Shown here in pieces: positions 27,191 through 35,397 of a stretch of 64,000 bases of DNA; within the stretch, counting starts at the first letter, position 1; each line of letters begins with the position of its first letter. Under the pieces are notes generated by a model. It did no database searches and was not told the origin of the DNA. It worked only from the letters and a program-made list of their open reading frames with translations. The DNA is taken from positions 52,461 to 116,460 of the forward strand of contig NZ_JBHUOR010000142.1 in the NCBI RefSeq assembly GCF_042686175.1. The letters are read 5' to 3'. Source of the stretch: Kurthia populi (GTDB lineage Bacteria > Bacillota > Bacilli > Bacillales_A > Planococcaceae). A program made the position numbers and the translations under genes.

Positions 27191-29539
27191 TCGATTTATC
27201 GCTTCCGATTAGCAGAGCCGGGACTATTTTTAGATAAGTACGCGCGCTTTACCGAGCAGGCAGAAAATACGGGCATGAAAATTGATTTAAATGCGAACTT
27301 CCGTAGTCGTCACGAAGTATTAGATGGCACGAACTACATTTTTAAACAAATTATGAGTGAAGAAGTCGGCGAAATCGATTATGACGATGCGGCTGCATTG
27401 AAACCACAAGCACCGTACGCAGAACTTGATATGCCGATTACACTCGCAGTACTGCATACACCCGATCTTGAGGAAGAGGCAGAGACGCCAGAGCTTCAGG
27501 CAGAAGAAGAAATGAAGAAATCACAACTTGAGGCGCGGTATATTATTGGGCAAATTAAACAGCTCATTGATACGGGTGCACAGGTGTATGATGCGTACGA
27601 AAAAGATGCGGCGGGTAATCCGATGAAGCGTGATATGGAGTACCGTGACATTGTTATTTTAATGCGTTCTATGACATGGTCAAATGATTTTGTGGAAGAA
27701 TTTAAATTGGCCGGTATCCCGTTGTATGCGGAGCTATCAGCCGGTTATTTTGAAGAGCTTGAAGTGATGATTATGATGAATACATTACGTATTATCGATA
27801 ATCCATATCAGGATATTCCACTCGCCTCTGTATTGCGTGCGCCATTTGTGGGCATGACGGAAAATGAGTTGGCGGCGATTCGTTTAGCCGAACCGAAAGC
27901 ATCGTTTTATGATGCACTGAAATCATTTGTACTAAAAGAGCGTAGCGGTCTTCATGCAGGAACAGCTGAGAAATTACAGCGCTTTTTACTACAGTTTGAT
28001 GATTGGCGAGATTTAGCCCGCCGTGGTTCACTTGCAGAATTAATCTGGCAAGTGTATATGGATACGAATTATTATGAAATGGCGGGGGCCATGTCGAATG
28101 GTAAGCAGCGTCAAGCGAATTTACGTGCGCTTTATGACCGGGCGATTGCATATGAAAAAACCGCATTCCGTGGGTTATTCCGGTTCCTACGTTTTGTTGA
28201 CCGTATTCGTTTACGCGGTGAAGATTTAGGAACTGCAAAAGCAATTAGCCAATCAGAAAACGTGGTACGCTTGATGACGATTCATGGCTCAAAAGGGCTC
28301 GAATTCCCCTATGTTTTTGTGGCAGGAATGGGACGCCCATTTAATAAAATGGATTTCAATTTACCGTATTTATTTGACCAAAACTTTGGCCTAGCGGTGA
28401 AGATGATTGATCCAGAAAAAAGATTGCAATATACCTCACTGCCATTTTTAGCAGTGAAGGAGAAAAAGTTACTTGAAATGAAAGCGGAGGAAATGCGCGT
28501 CCTTTATGTAGCCATGACACGTGCAAAAGAAAAGCTATTTTTAGTCGGTACAGTGAAAAACTGGGAAAACACCGCGATTACGTGGCATGAGATGCAACAG
28601 CTTTCTCTCGATGAGCCACTACCGCCGTATATACGCCGAACCGCCTCAAATTATTTTGACTGGGTTGGTCCAGCTATTGCGCGTCATGCAGATTACCAAC
28701 AGACGCTTGATATGGTATTGTCTGCACGACCTGATGAGCCGTCGCGCTTTGATGTTCAAATCGTTGATGCGACGACATTCCAGGCGGCAACAGTCGAAGA
28801 TGAAGTCGTAGAAGTAGCGGATACACCAGTGGATAAAGCGTTACTAGCACGTATTGAACAACGCTTTGATACCCCGTATCCGCATAAAAATCGCTTGCAT
28901 AAACGCTCAAAGGCCTCTGTTAGTGAATTGAAGCGTCTGCAAACGCTTGAGCAGCAGGAACTACCAGAAATTTTTGCGACGACTAAGCCATCCGCACAGC
29001 GCGTTGCAACACGTCCGCGTTTTATGCAGGAGAAGAAGATGACAGCAGCAGAAGCGGGGACAGCGATGCATACCGTTATGCAGCATGCACCACAGCAAGG
29101 CTTTGCGACGATTCCACAAGTAGCTGCATTCGTTGAACAGCTTGTAGAAAATGAACTGTTAACAGAAGCAGAAGCAAAAACAATTTATTATAAAAATATT
29201 TTAGCCTTTTTCGACTCTTCCATTGGTACGCGTTTCAAAGAGGCAAAAGCAATTCATCGTGAGCTACCATTTACGTATCGCAGAGTCGATGCAGATGGTG
29301 ATGAGCAAATCGTTCAAGGGATTATTGACTGCTTACTTGAAATGCCGACAGGGGAGTGGATTCTGCTCGATTACAAGACCGACCGTTTAAAAAATCATGC
29401 GAATCCAGAGCAAGCACTTCGTGAACGATATGAGATTCAGCTGGCACTTTACACAGAGGCAATCGAATGTATTTTAGGAATAAAAATTGCAGAAAAAGTA
29501 ATTTATGCGTTTGATAGTAGCGAAACAGTGGTACTGTAG
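27191..29539 (+). CDS. addA: AddA exon 2 (helicase motifs III-VI and nuclease)
   Basis: Remaining 782 codons of AddA. It resumes at SIYRFRLAEPGLF, completing motif III. It then carries helicase motif IV region FRSRHEVL, motif V VRLMTIHGSKGLEFPYVFVAG (spread over about 805-825 of the spliced protein), motif VI VLYVAMTRAKEKL, and the C-terminal RecB-like nuclease with GIIDCLLE and LLDYKTDR (about 1160-1170). No conventional start with an RBS lies near the exon boundary, so expression should require splicing. Neither exon contains other disruptions, which argues for continued selection on the spliced product. Confidence 0.94.
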   Translation, partial: SIYRFRLAEPGLFLDKYARFTEQAENTGMKIDLNANFRSRHEVLDGTNYIFKQIMSEEVGEIDYDDAAALKPQAPYAELDMPITLAVLHTPDLEEEAETPELQAEEEMKKSQLEARYIIGQIKQLIDTGAQVYDAYEKDAAGNPMKRDMEYRDIVILMRSMTWSNDFVEEFKLAGIPLYAELSAGYFEELEVMIMMNTLRIIDNPYQDIPLASVLRAPFVGMTENELAAIRLAEPKASFYDALKSFVLKERSGLHAGTAEKLQRFLLQFDDWRDLARRGSLAELIWQVYMDTNYYEMAGAMSNGKQRQANLRALYDRAIAYEKTAFRGLFRFLRFVDRIRLRGEDLGTAKAISQSENVVRLMTIHGSKGLEFPYVFVAGMGRPFNKMDFNLPYLFDQNFGLAVKMIDPEKRLQYTSLPFLAVKEKKLLEMKAEEMRVLYVAMTRAKEKLFLVGTVKNWENTAITWHEMQQLSLDEPLPPYIRRTASNYFDWVGPAIARHADYQQTLDMVLSARPDEPSRFDVQIVDATTFQAATVEDEVVEVADTPVDKALLARIEQRFDTPYPHKNRLHKRSKASVSELKRLQTLEQQELPEIFATTKPSAQRVATRPRFMQEKKMTAAEAGTAMHTVMQHAPQQGFATIPQVAAFVEQLVENELLTEAEAKTIYYKNILAFFDSSIGTRFKEAKAIHRELPFTYRRVDADGDEQIVQGIIDCLLEMPTGEWILLDYKTDRLKNHANPEQALRERYEIQLALYTEAIECILGIKIAEKVIYAFDSSETVVL

Positions 29540-29749
29540 AATATTATTGTAAAAACATGATGAAGTCGCAATGATTCGTTAGAAAATGCGTTGTCACCAT
29601 GTTATTCTTTTCATCTTCATGTCCATTTTTAGAGAAATTTCAACAAATTGTGTGGAAATTCATAACTTACCGAAAATTCGCACGAAAATGGAGGAAATTA
29701 TTTAGAAAATGATGTATGATGGAAAAAAGAAGAAGGAGTGCTACTATTC

Positions 29750-30649
29750 ATGAAAATTTTATCATTTCGCTATAACGATGTTGTTAGCTTCGGACCTAAA
29801 GTAAAAAAAGAGGAAGCCGTTTGGGACGTGCTAGCAATCCAAGAACAACTACAAGTATTACCATCATTCGCTAAAACAATCGTTGAAGGGATGACATTTG
29901 GCTTTGAATTCGTTGAAGCTGCACGTAAGTTAGTGGAAGCTGCGGAGAAATCAGAAAATCCAGCAGATTTCAAACGTGCATTTACAGAAATTGAATGGTT
30001 AGCACCGATTCCACGTACGACGAAAAATATTATCTGCGTCGGTAAAAACTACAGTGAGCATGCGAAAGAAATGGGCGGCGAAGCACCTCAAGATATCGTC
30101 GTATTCACTAAAGCGCCAACTGCCATTGCAGCAGATGAAGAAACATTATCTGTGCATGCAGATGTAACGGATTCACTTGATTACGAAGGTGAATTAGCCG
30201 TAGTTATCGGTAAAAAAGGGAAAAACATTCCGAAAGGTTTAGCGTTCGACTATGTATTTGGTTATACAATTGCCAACGACATTACAGCACGTAACCTACA
30301 AGATAAACATAAACAATATTTCTTAGGGAAATCATTAGATGGTTCTTGCCCAATGGGTCCATACCTTGTAACGAAAGATGAAATTCCTGATCCACAAAAA
30401 TTAACGGTCGTAACAAAAGTAAATGACGAAGTACGTCAAAATGGCACAACTGCCCAAATGATGCACACAGTTGAAGACTTGATCGTTGAAATCTCAAGCC
30501 TTGTCACATTAGAGCCAGGAGATGTTATTTTAACAGGTACGCCAGCCGGTGTTGGTAAAGGGATGACACCACCACAATTCTTAAAAGCAGGCGATACAGT
30601 GAAAGTATCAATCGAAGGTATTGGTACTTTAGTGAATCGTTTCGAATAA
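29750..30649 (+). CDS. yisK: Fumarylacetoacetate hydrolase-family protein (YisK-like)
   Basis: About 300-residue FAH-fold protein. It has an N-terminal ~95-residue cap, then the FAH catalytic domain from NIICVGKNYSEHAKEMG. Metal/active-site segments are DYEGELAVVIG, DITARNLQ and SLDGSCPMGPYLV, and the family C-terminal signature is ILTGTPAGVG. B. subtilis YisK is an oxaloacetate decarboxylase of this family and is followed by yisL, exactly as here, so orthology is likely. ATG 29750 lies 12 nt from AAGGAG; a GTG at 29738 abuts the RBS and is rejected. The 198-nt gap after addA holds no clear gene. Confidence 0.88.
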   Translation: MKILSFRYNDVVSFGPKVKKEEAVWDVLAIQEQLQVLPSFAKTIVEGMTFGFEFVEAARKLVEAAEKSENPADFKRAFTEIEWLAPIPRTTKNIICVGKNYSEHAKEMGGEAPQDIVVFTKAPTAIAADEETLSVHADVTDSLDYEGELAVVIGKKGKNIPKGLAFDYVFGYTIANDITARNLQDKHKQYFLGKSLDGSCPMGPYLVTKDEIPDPQKLTVVTKVNDEVRQNGTTAQMMHTVEDLIVEISSLVTLEPGDVILTGTPAGVGKGMTPPQFLKAGDTVKVSIEGIGTLVNRFE

Positions 30650-30665
30650 TTGTCGAATTCGGCAC

Positions 30666-30698
30666 AAAACCCCCTGAACTTTGGTCCAGGGGGTTTTT
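30666..30698 (+). terminator. Terminator of yisK
   Basis: Strong stem AAAACCCCCTG/CAGGGGGTTTT with trailing T. Confidence 0.9.
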
Positions 30699-30771
30699 AT
30701 CAGTTGTATAGTTAAAACGGCTTTGATACGATAAAAGTGCACAAATTTAAATTTTTGAGGGGGACATCATC

Positions 30772-31152
30772 ATGATGGACGCATTATCTAGTACGACGCA
30801 TTTGCACATCACGGCTTGGGCAGTCGGCATCATTTTATTTTTCGTTGCTTATTTCTCAAGACCAGATGCAAAAGGTCGTAAAGTAACACATATGATTTTA
30901 CGCTTGTTCTACATTTTCATTATTGTTTCAGGCCTATTATTATTCTTAAATTACCATGGCATCAACGATATGATGTATGGTATCAAGCTTGTTTTAGGTG
31001 TTGTCACAATTGGCCTAATGGAAATGGCATTAGTGAAGAATCAAAAAGGTAAAAATGGCAAAGGCTTTATGATTGGCTTTATCGTTGTTTTTATTATCAC
31101 ATTCCTAGTAGGTAGCTATTTACCAGTAGGTATTAATTTATTCGGTAACTAA
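30772..31152 (+). CDS. yisL: YisL family membrane protein (UPF0344/DUF1516)
   Basis: 126-residue protein with four predicted TM helices: about 15-33, 42-62, 66-88 and 100-120. Family landmarks are the opening THLHITAWAVG, VTHMILRLFYIFII, and KLVLGVVTIGLMEM. It closely resembles B. subtilis YisL, whose function is unknown, and occupies the same position after yisK. The RBS GAGGGGG precedes ATG 30772; a second ATG follows at once. A shared bidirectional terminator separates it from convergent degV. Confidence 0.9.
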   Translation: MMDALSSTTHLHITAWAVGIILFFVAYFSRPDAKGRKVTHMILRLFYIFIIVSGLLLFLNYHGINDMMYGIKLVLGVVTIGLMEMALVKNQKGKNGKGFMIGFIVVFIITFLVGSYLPVGINLFGN

Positions 31153-31159
31153 TGACCAT

Positions 31160-31197
31160 AAAAAAACAGGAGTCGCAGTCGCGACCCCTGTTTTTTT
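31160..31197. terminator. Bidirectional terminator between yisL and degV
   Basis: Stem AACAGGAGTCGC/GCGACCCCTGTT with A-tract and T-tract on either side, serving two convergent genes. Confidence 0.9.
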
Positions 31198-32053
31198 ATA
31201 CGTTAAATTGGCGATTTAAGAAGAAAATTGCAATAACACTTGGCCCCGTATGAGAGGCAATCGTTGAACCAACAATCTCGATTTGAACGGCTTTTGGATG
31301 GAAAGCATCAACAATCATACGTTTCATTTCATTTGCAGCATCCATATCATCACCGTGTGAAATACCAATCACTTGGTCTGATAAGTTTTCACCGCGTTCA
31401 GCCATTACTTCGATAATGCGTTTAAAGACTTTTTTACGGCCACGAATTTTTTCAATCGGCACAAGTTTGCCATCTTCCATATGCATTAGTGGTTTAATGT
31501 TTAATAAGCCACCGATAAATGCGCTAGATTTTGACACGCGACCACCTTTTGCTAGGAAATCTAAATCTTCTACTGTAAAGAGGTGTTCCATATGCTCCGC
31601 TTGGAAACGTGTGCGGTTGATGACTTCTTCATATGAGAAGTTTTCATCACGTAAACGCACGGCTTCTTCAACAACAAGTCCCATACCAAGTGATGCACAC
31701 TTCGTATCGATAATTTCAAGCTGTAAATCAGGATACTCTTCGCGTACTTGTTCACGTAGCATCATTGCTGTTGAATACGTGCCTGATAAATTAGAAGAAA
31801 AGGCAATGTATAAGCCTTGTTCGCCTGATTTTGCAAGCTCTGTAAAAGCCGTTAAGAATGCTTCAGGCGATACTTGTGATGTTTTCGGGCGATTGCCATT
31901 ACGAATTTGATTGTAAATTTCGATTGGTTCGATGCCTACTACGTCGTCAAATTCTTGACCACTAATTTCAACACGTAGTGGGAATAAATGGACATCATGC
32001 TCAGTAAAATATGCCTTTGGTAAGTCACAGGCACTATCGGTAAAAATTTTCAT
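31196..32053 (-). CDS. DegV family fatty-acid-binding protein (YitS-like)
   Basis: 285 residues with the two-domain DegV fold, which binds a fatty acid to present it to the FakA fatty acid kinase in Gram-positives. Landmarks: N-terminal IFTDSACDLP, substrate motif PKTSQVSPEAF (about 57-67), AFSSNLSGTYSTA (about 84-96, acyl head-group contact) and IGISHGDD. It lies 12 nt downstream of a HAD phosphatase on the same strand; in B. subtilis yitS and yitU are near-neighbours in the same way. The fatty acid role is family knowledge. Confidence 0.92.
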   Translation of the reverse strand: MKIFTDSACDLPKAYFTEHDVHLFPLRVEISGQEFDDVVGIEPIEIYNQIRNGNRPKTSQVSPEAFLTAFTELAKSGEQGLYIAFSSNLSGTYSTAMMLREQVREEYPDLQLEIIDTKCASLGMGLVVEEAVRLRDENFSYEEVINRTRFQAEHMEHLFTVEDLDFLAKGGRVSKSSAFIGGLLNIKPLMHMEDGKLVPIEKIRGRKKVFKRIIEVMAERGENLSDQVIGISHGDDMDAANEMKRMIVDAFHPKAVQIEIVGSTIASHTGPSVIAIFFLNRQFNV

Positions 32054-32065
32054 AAAAAAACCCTC

Positions 32066-32878
32066 CTATAATTTCAGCTGTAATCGATCAGCTAAAAGCG
32101 CCGCAATCCCGTCCTCGTTATTGCTGGCTGTTATTTCATTCGCTATGTTTTTTAATTGAGGAATGGCATTGTCCATTGCAACACCAAGGCCTACATAATC
32201 AATCATTTCTAAATCATTATCCTCGTCACCAAAAGCAATAATGCGTTCGCGTGGAATACCTAATTCACGCGATACATGCGCAACACCTTTTGCTTTATGA
32301 ATACCACGATGTACAATTTCTATAACATGCCACGGGTCTCCCCAGCGACGATGGTCTATCAAATCAGCTTTTGTATCCGCTAAATGCTTACGAATCACTG
32401 CTACATCATTTTCTTTTGCTTGCAATAAAATACTAGTAGGTGAAGATTTAAGCGTTTGAGCTAAAGGCCCCTCTGTAATAACGGGATTCCCCATGCTTAA
32501 AATATCGAGTAGACGCGCATCGTGATTTTGGATATACACGTCATCTTTCACCTCGGCTAAAATATTATCAAGCTGAAACGGTGCAAGCGAATCTACGATG
32601 TCATGCACATCAAGCAAGCCAATCGGTGTGTGCATCGCATGAAAGGCTGCGGCTCTTGGATGATGAACATAGGCACCGTTGAAATTAACAATCGGTGTCA
32701 TTAAATCTAATTCATTATAATATAATTTACTAGCACGATAAGGACGTCCTGTCGCAATCATGACCTGATGTCCCTCAGCACGTGCCATTTTGAGTGCATG
32801 CTTTGTATGTGCAGAAATTATTTTGTCATCAGTTAATAGCGTACCATCTAAGTCTAACACAATTAAATGAGGCTTCAT
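32066..32878 (-). CDS. Cof-type HAD hydrolase (YitU-like)
   Basis: 270-residue HAD phosphatase with a Cof-type C2 cap. Motif I is DLDGTLLTDD (nucleophile Asp near residue 9), motif II IATGRP (about 42-46), motif III Lys in HKAKGVAHV (about 195), and motif IV GDEDNDLEMI (about 217-222). B. subtilis YitU dephosphorylates a riboflavin precursor and sits with yitS, yitV and yitW, all of which have counterparts here. The assignment rests on that synteny; sequence alone only supports a Cof-type phosphatase. It is transcribed with the downstream DegV gene. Confidence 0.88.
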   Translation of the reverse strand: MKPHLIVLDLDGTLLTDDKIISAHTKHALKMARAEGHQVMIATGRPYRASKLYYNELDLMTPIVNFNGAYVHHPRAAAFHAMHTPIGLLDVHDIVDSLAPFQLDNILAEVKDDVYIQNHDARLLDILSMGNPVITEGPLAQTLKSSPTSILLQAKENDVAVIRKHLADTKADLIDHRRWGDPWHVIEIVHRGIHKAKGVAHVSRELGIPRERIIAFGDEDNDLEMIDYVGLGVAMDNAIPQLKNIANEITASNNEDGIAALLADRLQLKL

Positions 32879-32957
32879 TATATTTTTACCCCTTTCTTAC
32901 TAAATCGTAAATACTATCGAAATAAGTTTACTTTTTCTTTTGTACTGCGTCAAAGTT

Positions 32958-32986
32958 TTGTCATGAAATGGCATTTTTGATAGGAT
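32958..32986 (+). promoter_or_regulatory. Candidate promoter of the yitV-like gene
   Basis: TTGTCA at 32958-32963 and TAGGAT at 32981-32986 with a 17-nt spacer, 26 nt before the start codon. Confidence 0.5.
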
Positions 32987-33011
32987 AGGAATGAATAGGA
33001 GCTGAAAATAC

Positions 33012-33776
33012 ATGATAGTAGCTAATGGAAAATGGGGAAATATCCCTTTATTACACGTTTATGATGAAGAAAAGGCGACTGCTGATACACCAATCGTACT
33101 TTTCATTCATGGTTTTCAAAGTGCGAAAGAGCATAATCTTCACTACGCATACAATTTAGTACAGCAAGGAATGCGTGTGCTGATGCCGGATGCTATTTTA
33201 CACGGTGAGCGCTCACAAGGATTGAATACCATTGAAATGAGCTTACGTTTTTGGGAAACAGTGCTAACAAATATTCAAGAAGTAAAATTCCTTTATGAAG
33301 AGCTACGTCGCAAAGGTTTTACAGGTCGCTTTGGCTTAGCTGGTACATCGATGGGCGGCATTACAACACTGGGCTGCTTAAAGGTTTTCGACTTTGTTGA
33401 AACGGCCGCTGTTTACATGGGTACCGCTACATACGTGACATTAGCAAAAGGTCAATTAGCACAAATTGAAGCGCAAGGCTTTGACTTACAGCTGACAGAG
33501 CAAGAACTTACGGATTTAATGAATACCCTAACATCGCTTGATTTAAGCTTAACACCTGAAAAACTAAACAATCGTCCTGTTTATTTCTGGCATGGGAAGC
33601 AAGATAAAACCGTACCATTTAATTTGGCCTACGATACGTATGTCGCAAAGTTCCAGCCTTTATATGAAAACAATCCAGAGTTGATTCGTTTTGATATTGC
33701 GAAGAATGAGGGACATAAAGTAAATCGTAGCGGGATGCTTGCCGGAGTTGCTTGGCTTGCAGAGCATTTGCGTTAA
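33012..33776 (+). CDS. yitV: Alpha/beta hydrolase (YitV-like esterase)
   Basis: 254-residue alpha/beta hydrolase. The oxyanion strand is IVLFIHGFQSAKEHN (about 29-43), and the nucleophile elbow GTSMGG places Ser near residue 115. A late Asp (HGKQDKTVPF, about 200) and His (NEGHKVNR, about 238) complete the triad. It resembles B. subtilis YitV. The RBS TAGGAG precedes ATG 33012. The following yitW starts 45 nt later with its own RBS, so the two are probably co-transcribed. Substrate unknown. Confidence 0.85.
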   Translation: MIVANGKWGNIPLLHVYDEEKATADTPIVLFIHGFQSAKEHNLHYAYNLVQQGMRVLMPDAILHGERSQGLNTIEMSLRFWETVLTNIQEVKFLYEELRRKGFTGRFGLAGTSMGGITTLGCLKVFDFVETAAVYMGTATYVTLAKGQLAQIEAQGFDLQLTEQELTDLMNTLTSLDLSLTPEKLNNRPVYFWHGKQDKTVPFNLAYDTYVAKFQPLYENNPELIRFDIAKNEGHKVNRSGMLAGVAWLAEHLR

Positions 33777-33821
33777 TTGTATGATAGAGGTATCTACTAT
33801 AGAGAGAGGAGTTACGTTCTC

Positions 33822-34136
33822 ATGGCAATTGAAGCAGATTTAAAAGATAGCATTCTAGGTGCACTAGAAAATGTCATCGACCCTGAACTAGGTATCGACA
33901 TCGTTAACCTTGGTTTAGTATATGATGTTGATATGAATGACGAAGGCACTGCGATGATTACGATGACACTGACATCAATGGGCTGCCCATTAGGTCCTGT
34001 TATCGTTGATCAAATTCGTACAGCGCTTTTCGAACTTCCTGAAGTAAAAGATGTAGACGTAAATATCGTATGGAATCCACCTTGGTCTAAGGAACATATG
34101 TCACGTTACGCAAAAATGGCATTAGGTGTACGCTAA
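33822..34136 (+). CDS. yitW: MIP18/DUF59 family protein (YitW), iron-sulfur cluster assembly-associated
   Basis: 104-residue DUF59 protein of the YitW/SufT/PaaD type: NVIDPELGIDIVNLGLVYDV at about 15-34, then the conserved Cys in LTSMGCPLG (about 58) and VNIVWNPPWS near the C-terminus. Members assist maturation of Fe-S proteins. ATG 33822 follows GAGAGAGGAG; an upstream in-frame start at 33777 has no RBS. It pairs with yitV as in B. subtilis. Confidence 0.92.
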   Translation: MAIEADLKDSILGALENVIDPELGIDIVNLGLVYDVDMNDEGTAMITMTLTSMGCPLGPVIVDQIRTALFELPEVKDVDVNIVWNPPWSKEHMSRYAKMALGVR

Positions 34137-34141
34137 TTTAT

Positions 34142-34173
34142 AAGAGGTCGGGCTTAGCCCACCTCTTTTTTTT
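34142..34173 (+). terminator. Terminator of yitVW
   Basis: Stem AAGAGGT-c-GGGC / GCCC-ACCTCTT with a TTA loop and eight or more T. Confidence 0.85.
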
Positions 34174-34218
34174 ATGCCGAAAAATAGGGTATGCTTAAAG
34201 CAGATAGGGGGGAATAGA

Positions 34219-35223
34219 ATGTATGAAATTATTCAAGCACCAATGGCGGGTGGCAATGCGACACCTGCGCTCGTACATGCAGTTGCACAGGCGGGTGGAT
34301 TTGGTTATTTAGCAGGCGGCTATAAAACGGTTGCTGCGCTAAAGGAGGAAATTCATTCGTTACGAGCACTTGGAACGGATTATTTTGGCGTCAATTTATT
34401 CGTGCCAGCACAGCCGAATGGACAAACAGCGTTCACGAAAAACTATTGTGAAAAACTCGCAATTGAAGCAGAGTTAATCGATACAACAATTGGGGATTAT
34501 GCCTATTCAGATGATGAGTGGTCAGCAAAATTCCAGCTTATGCTAGATGAAAAAGTGCCGGTCGTAAGTTTCACGTTTAATATGCCGACACCAGCGCACG
34601 TGCTACAATTAAAAAAAGCCGGCATTCAAACGGTTCAAACGGTTACCTCAGTAGAAGAGGCACAGCAAGCCGAAAAGCTCGGTGTAGATGAGGTATGTGT
34701 GCAAGGAATTGAAGCGGGTGGTCATCGTGCGTCCTTTGACGATAGAGACCCAGTAGAGACACCGCCGCTTGCGCAGCTTGTAAAAGATGTTGTGGCGGCT
34801 ATTGATATTCCGGTGATTGCAGCAGGTGGCATGATGGATGGGGCTAGTATTCGCGAAGTACTAGATGCCGGAGCACGTGCTGCGCAGCTTGGTACCGCTT
34901 TTCTATGCTGTCCGGAGAGCGGAACGAAGCCAACGCATATTAAAGCATTATTAGATGGGCATTTTACGAAGACAGCATTGACGCGCGCCTATACCGGGCG
35001 CTTAGCACGCGGGTTAGAAAATGACTTTATGCTGCGCTACAATGATGCCCCACAAGCGTACCCGGAGCTACATTATGTGACACAGCCGCTACGAAAAAAA
35101 GCGGGCGAATTAGATCGTCCAGATTTATTAGCGATGTGGGCTGGCGAGAATTTTTCAGCTATTCGTGTACTGCCTGCAACGGAACTTGTTTCCTTATTAA
35201 AAAAAGAAGCAAACCTATCATAG
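34219..35223 (+). CDS. Nitronate monooxygenase family flavoprotein
   Basis: 334-residue FMN-dependent TIM-barrel enzyme related to nitronate monooxygenase/2-nitropropane dioxygenase. Landmarks: N-terminal IIQAPMAGGNATPALV, VSFTFNMPTP, VQGIEAGGHRASF (catalytic-loop HR pair near 175) and phosphate-binding VIAAGGMMDG and AAQLGTAFLCC. It could detoxify propionate-3-nitronate or be a related oxidoreductase; FabK-like enoyl reductases share the fold, but the GGH region favours the former. ATG 34219 follows AGGGGGGAA; a start at 34174 falls in the previous terminator. Confidence 0.88.
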   Translation: MYEIIQAPMAGGNATPALVHAVAQAGGFGYLAGGYKTVAALKEEIHSLRALGTDYFGVNLFVPAQPNGQTAFTKNYCEKLAIEAELIDTTIGDYAYSDDEWSAKFQLMLDEKVPVVSFTFNMPTPAHVLQLKKAGIQTVQTVTSVEEAQQAEKLGVDEVCVQGIEAGGHRASFDDRDPVETPPLAQLVKDVVAAIDIPVIAAGGMMDGASIREVLDAGARAAQLGTAFLCCPESGTKPTHIKALLDGHFTKTALTRAYTGRLARGLENDFMLRYNDAPQAYPELHYVTQPLRKKAGELDRPDLLAMWAGENFSAIRVLPATELVSLLKKEANLS

Positions 35224-35236
35224 AAAAGTAATTTTT

Positions 35237-35269
35237 AAAAGAAGTCACAAATAGGTGGCTTCTTTTTTT
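35237..35269 (+). terminator. Rho-independent terminator
   Basis: Stem GAAGTCAC/GTGGCTTC (one G-U), 6-nt loop, seven T. Confidence 0.8.
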
Positions 35270-35397
35270 ATTTTGGAAAAAATTAAATGCTGACATATTT
35301 CTGACGCACAACCTTTCTATACTAACAAATGTAAACGACAGCACGAGCCATTTTAATCACTCAATGGTCACACATTTTACTTATAGGAGGAAATAAT

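Noticed and set aside
23319..29539. addA as a pseudogene disrupted by an insertion
   Set aside because: Exon ends rejoin exactly in frame at motif III, both exons are otherwise intact, and the intron keeps all splicing elements; a functional spliced gene is more likely.
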